64,000 nt of DNA from Hyphomicrobiales bacterium (lineage in GTDB: Bacteria > Pseudomonadota > Alphaproteobacteria > Rhizobiales > Rhodobiaceae), in assembly GCA_002869065.1 (NCBI GenBank), contig PKTR01000002.1, forward strand, positions 744,001-808,000, written 5' to 3'. Positions 60,335-64,000 of the stretch are shown one piece after another (position 1 is the first letter of the stretch; every line of letters begins with the position of its first letter). The notes under the pieces are model-generated. The model was not told the origin of the DNA. It was given only the letters and a program-made list of their open reading frames with translations, and did not search any database. Position numbers and translations under genes: made by a program.

Positions 60335-61201
60335 GTGAACACGCAGATCGCCGAACACAATAACCGCATCGCTTTTCAGGGCGAGCTTGGCGCGTTTTCC
60401 CATCAGGCCTGTCAGGAAGTGTTTCCCGACATGGAGCCGATGCCGTGTTCGACGTTTGAAGACGCGTTTCAGGCGGTCAAGAGCGGTGCCGCGCACCTCG
60501 CCATGATCCCGGTCGAGAATTCGCTCTATGGCCGGGTGGCCGACGTCCACCATCTGATGCCGGAGTCCGGGCTCTACATCATCGGCGAACATTTCCTGCG
60601 CATCCGCCTGCAGCTGATGGCGCCGGCAGGCGCGACGCTCGAAGGGCTCGCTGCCGTCCACAGCCATACGGTGGCGCTGGGCCAGATCCGCAAATTCGTC
60701 GCCAAGCACGGGCTGAAGACCGCGGCCGAAGCCGATACCGCCGGCTCCGCCGCCCATGTCGCCGAGCTCTGCGATCCGAGCCATGCCGCGGTCGCCTCGA
60801 CGCTTGCCGCGGAGACCTACGGGCTTGAGATTCTTGCCCAGGACATCGAGGACGCGGAACACAACACGACCCGCTTCCTCGTCCTGTCGCGCCAGAAGAT
60901 CGAGGCCGACCGGCTCGCCGGCCAGTCGATCACCTCGTTCGTGTTCCGCGTGCGCAACGTGCCGGCCGCGCTCTACAAGGCGATGGGCGGTTTCGCCACC
61001 AACGGCGTCAACATGGTCAAGCTGGAAAGCTACATGATCAACGGCTCGTTCACCGCGACACAGTTCTTCGCCGATATCGAGGGCCACCCGGACGACCGCA
61101 GCGTGGCGCTGGCGCTCGAGGAACTGCAGTTCTTCTGCAGCCACATGAAGATCCTCGGCGTCTATCCGATGGCGCCTGCCCGGCGGATGGAACGGGATTA
61201 G
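60335..61201 (+). CDS. pheA: prephenate dehydratase
   Basis: A monofunctional prephenate dehydratase that converts prephenate to phenylpyruvate for phenylalanine. The 288 residues begin at a GTG (60335), about 10 nt after AAGGAGG. The catalytic PDT domain has RIAFQGELGAFSHQACQEVFP, MIPVENSLYGRVADVHHL and the NTTRFLVL motif. A C-terminal ACT domain (FRVRNVPAALYKAMGGFAT and LESYMI) probably gives feedback inhibition by phenylalanine. There is no chorismate mutase domain. A palindromic repeat begins directly after its stop, and a terminator lies at 61312. Confidence 0.95.
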   Translation: MNTQIAEHNNRIAFQGELGAFSHQACQEVFPDMEPMPCSTFEDAFQAVKSGAAHLAMIPVENSLYGRVADVHHLMPESGLYIIGEHFLRIRLQLMAPAGATLEGLAAVHSHTVALGQIRKFVAKHGLKTAAEADTAGSAAHVAELCDPSHAAVASTLAAETYGLEILAQDIEDAEHNTTRFLVLSRQKIEADRLAGQSITSFVFRVRNVPAALYKAMGGFATNGVNMVKLESYMINGSFTATQFFADIEGHPDDRSVALALEELQFFCSHMKILGVYPMAPARRMERD

Positions 61202-61202
61202 A

Positions 61203-61247
61203 GCGTATTCCCGAAAAGTGGGAACCGGTTTTCGGACAAGAATACGC
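61203..61247. repeat. 45-nt palindromic repeat, copy 2
   Basis: The outer arms GCGTATTC and GAATACGC and the inner arms CCGAAAA and TTTTCGG flank GTGGGAACCGG. It is the same 45-nt layout as copy 1 at 23161-23205, but with different paired arm bases. It starts one base after the pheA stop. Confidence 0.85.
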
Positions 61248-61311
61248 GTGAAAATACATGGATAGAGCATTTCCGCCTGCGGACCAGCGTTCGCCGCAAA
61301 GCGACAAAAAC

Positions 61312-61349
61312 AAAAAGGCCGGAGCATCGCTGCTCCGGCCTTTGTTTTT
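61312..61349. terminator. bidirectional terminator between pheA and pnp
   Basis: AAAGGCCGGAGCA (61314-61326) pairs with TGCTCCGGCCTTT (61331-61343) around TCGC, with A runs before it and T runs after. It can serve both convergent genes. Confidence 0.9.
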
Positions 61350-61375
61350 GAAACCGGGTTTCCGGCGGGGCGCGA

Positions 61376-63499
61376 TTACTCGTCGCCGCCGTCCTGAATC
61401 TCTTCGCCGCTTTCCTGATCGACGACCTTCATCGACAGGCGAACCTTGCCGCGATCGTCGAAGCCGAGCAGCTTGACCCAGACCTTGTCGCCTTCCTTGA
61501 CGATGTCGGTGGTCTTGCCGACGCGCTGCGGGGCGAGCTGGGAGATGTGGACGAGGCCGTCGCGGGCGCCGAAGAAGTTGACGAAGGCGCCGAAATCGAC
61601 GGTCTTCACAACGGTGCCCTGATAGACGTGGCCGACTTCCGGCTCATCGGTGATCGACTTGATCCAGTTCAGCGCGGCGGTGATCGCCTTGCCGTCGGAG
61701 GAAGCGATCTTGACGGTGCCGTCGTCCTCGACGTTGATCTTGGCGCCGGTCTTTTCGACGATCTCGCGGATCACCTTGCCGCCGGTGCCGATAACGTCGC
61801 GGATCTTGTCGACCGGGATCTTCAGCACTTCGATGCGCGGGGCATGCTCGCCGAGTTCCGGACGGGCATGGTCAAGGGCCTTGGCCATCTCGCCGAGGAT
61901 GTGCATGCGGCCGCCCTTGGCCTGGTCGAGGGCGATCTTCATGATGTCTTCGGTGATGCCGTTGATCTTGATGTCCATCTGCAGCGAGGTGACGCCTTCG
62001 GCGGTACCGGCCACCTTGAAGTCCATATCGCCGAGGTGATCTTCGTCACCGAGAATGTCGGAGAGAACCGCGAAGCGGTCGCCTTCCTTGATCAGGCCCA
62101 TGGCGATACCGGCAACCGGCGCCTTGAGCGGCACGCCGGCATCCATCAGCGCCAGCGAGGAACCGCAAACGGTCGCCATCGACGAGGAGCCGTTCGACTC
62201 GGTGATCTCGGAAACGAGACGGATCGTGTACGGGAACTCGTGCTTCTGCGGCAGGATCGGACGGACGGCGCGCCAGGCGAGCTTGCCATGGCCGACTTCG
62301 CGGCGGCCGGGCGAACCAATGCGGCCGGTCTCACCGACCGAGAACGGCGGGAAGTTGTAGTGCAGCAGGAAGTTTTCCTTGTAGGTGCCTTCCAGCGCAT
62401 CGATGAACTGCTCGTCCTCGCCGGTGCCGAGCGTGGCAACGACCAGCGCCTGGGTTTCGCCGCGGGTGAACAGGGCCGAACCGTGGGTGCGCGGCAGAAT
62501 GCCGACTTCGGAAACGATCGGGCGCACGGTCTTGAGATCGCGGCCGTCGATGCGGTCGCCGTTGTCGAGAATGAGACCGCGGACGATCTCCTTCTCGAGC
62601 TTCTTGAACATCTCGCCGACCAGTTCCTTGGGCGGGTTGTTCTCGCCGCCTTCCGGCATCATCGCTTCCATGACCTTGGCCTTGGCAGCGCTGACCTTGG
62701 TGTGGCGCTCGACCTTGTCGGCGATCAGGTAGGCAGCGGTCAGATCCTCACCGCCGACTTCCTTGACCTTGGCGAACAGGGCGCTGTTGTCGACGACAAC
62801 CAGCTCACGCGGCTCCCGGGCGGCCTTCTCGGCCAGCTTGATGATGGCGTCGATGACCGGCTGGAAATGCGTGTGACCGAACATGACGGCCGAGAGCATG
62901 ATGTCTTCGGCCAGCTCCTGGGCTTCCGATTCAACCATCAGCACGGCATCGCCGGTGCCCGCGACGATGAGGTCGAGGGTGGTTTCGGAATTCTCGTCGA
63001 GCTGCGGGTTGAGCACGAACTCGTCGTTGATGCGGCCAACGCGGGCGGCACCGACCGGACCCATGAACGGGACGCCGGAGATGGTCAGCGCGGCAGACGC
63101 GGCAACCATGGCGACGATATCCGGGTCGTTCTCCATGTCGTGGCTGAGCACGGTGGTGATGACCTGGGTCTCGCACTTGTAGCCGTCGGCGAAGAGCGGG
63201 CGGATCGGGCGGTCGATGAGACGGGAAACCAGGGTTTCCTTCTCGGTCGGACGTCCCTCACGCTTGAAGAAACCGCCGGGGATCTTGCCCGCGGCGTAGG
63301 TCTTTTCCTGGTAGTGGACAGTCAGCGGAAAGAAATCGATGCCGGAGCGCGGCTCCTTCTCGGAGACGACGGTGGCCAGCACCGTGGTCTCGCCGTAGGT
63401 GACCATGACGGCACCATCGGCCTGGCGCGCGACGCGGCCCGTTTCCATGACGAGCGGGCGGCCGCCCCATTCGATTTCTTCGCGGTGGATCGTAAACAT
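61376..63499 (-). CDS. pnp: polyribonucleotide nucleotidyltransferase (PNPase)
   Basis: PNPase degrades RNA 3'-5' by phosphorolysis, often inside the degradosome. The 707 residues contain two RNase PH domains ([25 protein letters not shown]-type region and [17 protein letters not shown]), the alpha-helical linker, a KH domain near [15 protein letters not shown] and a C-terminal S1 domain ([19 protein letters not shown]). The ATG at 63497-63499 ([14 protein letters not shown]) has AAAGGACG upstream; the longer frame to 63577 adds unconserved residues. It follows rpsO, the standard order. Confidence 0.97.
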   Translation of the reverse strand: MFTIHREEIEWGGRPLVMETGRVARQADGAVMVTYGETTVLATVVSEKEPRSGIDFFPLTVHYQEKTYAAGKIPGGFFKREGRPTEKETLVSRLIDRPIRPLFADGYKCETQVITTVLSHDMENDPDIVAMVAASAALTISGVPFMGPVGAARVGRINDEFVLNPQLDENSETTLDLIVAGTGDAVLMVESEAQELAEDIMLSAVMFGHTHFQPVIDAIIKLAEKAAREPRELVVVDNSALFAKVKEVGGEDLTAAYLIADKVERHTKVSAAKAKVMEAMMPEGGENNPPKELVGEMFKKLEKEIVRGLILDNGDRIDGRDLKTVRPIVSEVGILPRTHGSALFTRGETQALVVATLGTGEDEQFIDALEGTYKENFLLHYNFPPFSVGETGRIGSPGRREVGHGKLAWRAVRPILPQKHEFPYTIRLVSEITESNGSSSMATVCGSSLALMDAGVPLKAPVAGIAMGLIKEGDRFAVLSDILGDEDHLGDMDFKVAGTAEGVTSLQMDIKINGITEDIMKIALDQAKGGRMHILGEMAKALDHARPELGEHAPRIEVLKIPVDKIRDVIGTGGKVIREIVEKTGAKINVEDDGTVKIASSDGKAITAALNWIKSITDEPEVGHVYQGTVVKTVDFGAFVNFFGARDGLVHISQLAPQRVGKTTDIVKEGDKVWVKLLGFDDRGKVRLSMKVVDQESGEEIQDGGDE

Positions 63500-63888
63500 A
63501 TTCGTCCTTTCGTGACGTTCGTCCCGGACGGATCGCCGCGCTGCCCCCTTTGGGCGTTTCGCCGGCAAACTTGCCATCCGGAATCAGGTTCGGTGCCCGC
63601 AACGCCCCACCGCCTTGCGACGGGGCCGGACACCGGGATCATTCGACGAACCACGGGCAAGACGGCGAGACTGTCTCAAACCGCGCCAGATGCGCTGCAA
63701 GACATGTCCGGCGATCCTGCCTCATGGCTCCCCATGCGGTCGTTCACGCAGCGGCGGCACTGACGGTGCGCGGCACCGAACCACCCCTTCTTACTTGCGG
63801 TGTCCGGCGGGGAACCGCGCCCCGCTGGAACCGCATGTGGCGCAACGGAAATGGTCCCGGTGCGCGCTGTCTTCAAGCCGCGGTAAAA
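63500..63888. other. rpsO-pnp spacer
   Basis: A 389-nt non-coding region. It holds a compact hairpin (CGGCGGGG 63805-63812 with CCCCGCTG 63820-63827) and an inverted repeat GAGAC-T-GTCTC at 63667-63677. In E. coli the pnp leader is cut by RNase III as part of autoregulation. A similar role here is only a possibility. Confidence 0.4.
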
Positions 63889-64000
63889 TTAGCGGCGCAG
63901 GCCAAGGCGCTTGATCAGGTCCTGATAGCGCGTGTTGTCGGTGGCCTTGAGGTAGTCGAGCAGCCGGCGGCGCTGGCTGACGAGCTTGAGCAAACCACGC
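63889..64000 (-). CDS. rpsO: 30S ribosomal protein S15, C-terminal part
   Basis: The last 36 codons of S15, from the window edge to TAA at 63889-63891. It reads [18 protein letters not shown] then [15 protein letters not shown]. This is the conserved C-terminal helix that contacts 16S rRNA. It precedes pnp on the same strand, as in most proteobacteria. The N-terminus lies outside the window. Confidence 0.95.
   Translation of the reverse strand, partial: RGLLKLVSQRRRLLDYLKATDNTRYQDLIKRLGLRR

Overview
This window is a GC-rich alphaproteobacterial chromosome segment, most likely from the order Hyphomicrobiales (Rhizobiales). The assignment rests on the rpsA-cmk-aroA-zinc ribbon protein-tRNA-Ala block, a class II (CP4-like) EPSP synthase, an rpsT-dnaA arrangement, hslV-hslU with extra membrane genes, a cysteine-poor Fur/Mur-type regulator, a membrane-anchored CycM-type cytochrome c, a DUF1402 protein and the order miaB-phoH-ybeY-corC. 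Genes are densely packed with many 4-nt ATGA or GTGA overlaps. I see no phage, IS element, rRNA operon or CRISPR array.

Layout. 1-3426: the 5' part of rpsA, then cmk and aroA (minus), an acidic zinc-ribbon protein and tRNA-Ala(GGC). 3427-7389: an accessory stretch with an RTX-type HExxH metalloprotease-like protein, a carboxymuconolactone decarboxylase-family protein, a DUF7662-like protein and an AprI/Inh-type protease-inhibitor lipoprotein. 7390-20013: the replication-initiation neighbourhood gyrB, recF, dnaN, dnaA and rpsT, all on the minus strand. It is interrupted by a dcyD-like gene, an FMN reductase gene, an EamA transporter gene and a DEAD-box helicase gene. The 0.85 kb dnaA-rpsT spacer holds a perfect CtrA-type site and adjacent perfect hairpins. 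20308-28061: enoyl-CoA hydratase, mutM, ubiE, ubiB, pyrE and a Lon-family AAA+ protease. 28022-29650: a foreign-looking AT-rich DUF6161-type gene lying between a broken alkB 3' end and an intact alkB. 30218-34937: dnaK with a heat-shock-type promoter, a hypothetical gene, dnaJ and a PmtA-like methyltransferase. 34961-36192: a frameshifted GNAT gene whose 3' end is tandemly duplicated, then a second FMN reductase. 36292-39449: a previously uncalled 59-residue membrane protein, hslV, a multi-span membrane protein and hslU. 39873-49882: DUF1402, Usp, NfuA-type protein, nitroreductase, tsaB, rimI, fur/mur, plsC, miaB, phoH, ybeY and corC. 49925-58316: an isochorismatase gene and a yejABEF-type peptide importer operon with two different binding proteins. 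58540-64000: cycM, kdsB, pheA, pnp and the 3' end of rpsO.

How the genes work together. DnaA, the clamp, RecF and GyrB serve initiation and early replication. DnaK/DnaJ, HslUV and the Lon-like protein form a protein-quality-control set. TsaB, RimI, MiaB, YbeY, S1, S15, S20 and PNPase act on tRNA, ribosomes and RNA decay. CorC, PlsC, UbiE/B and PmtA act at membranes.

The observations most worth following are: the split alkB/DUF6161 locus; the two 45-nt palindromes whose arms covary; the CtrA site and hairpins upstream of dnaA; the protease/inhibitor neighbourhood; the GNAT frameshift with its duplicated 3' end; and the in-frame insertion in MutM.
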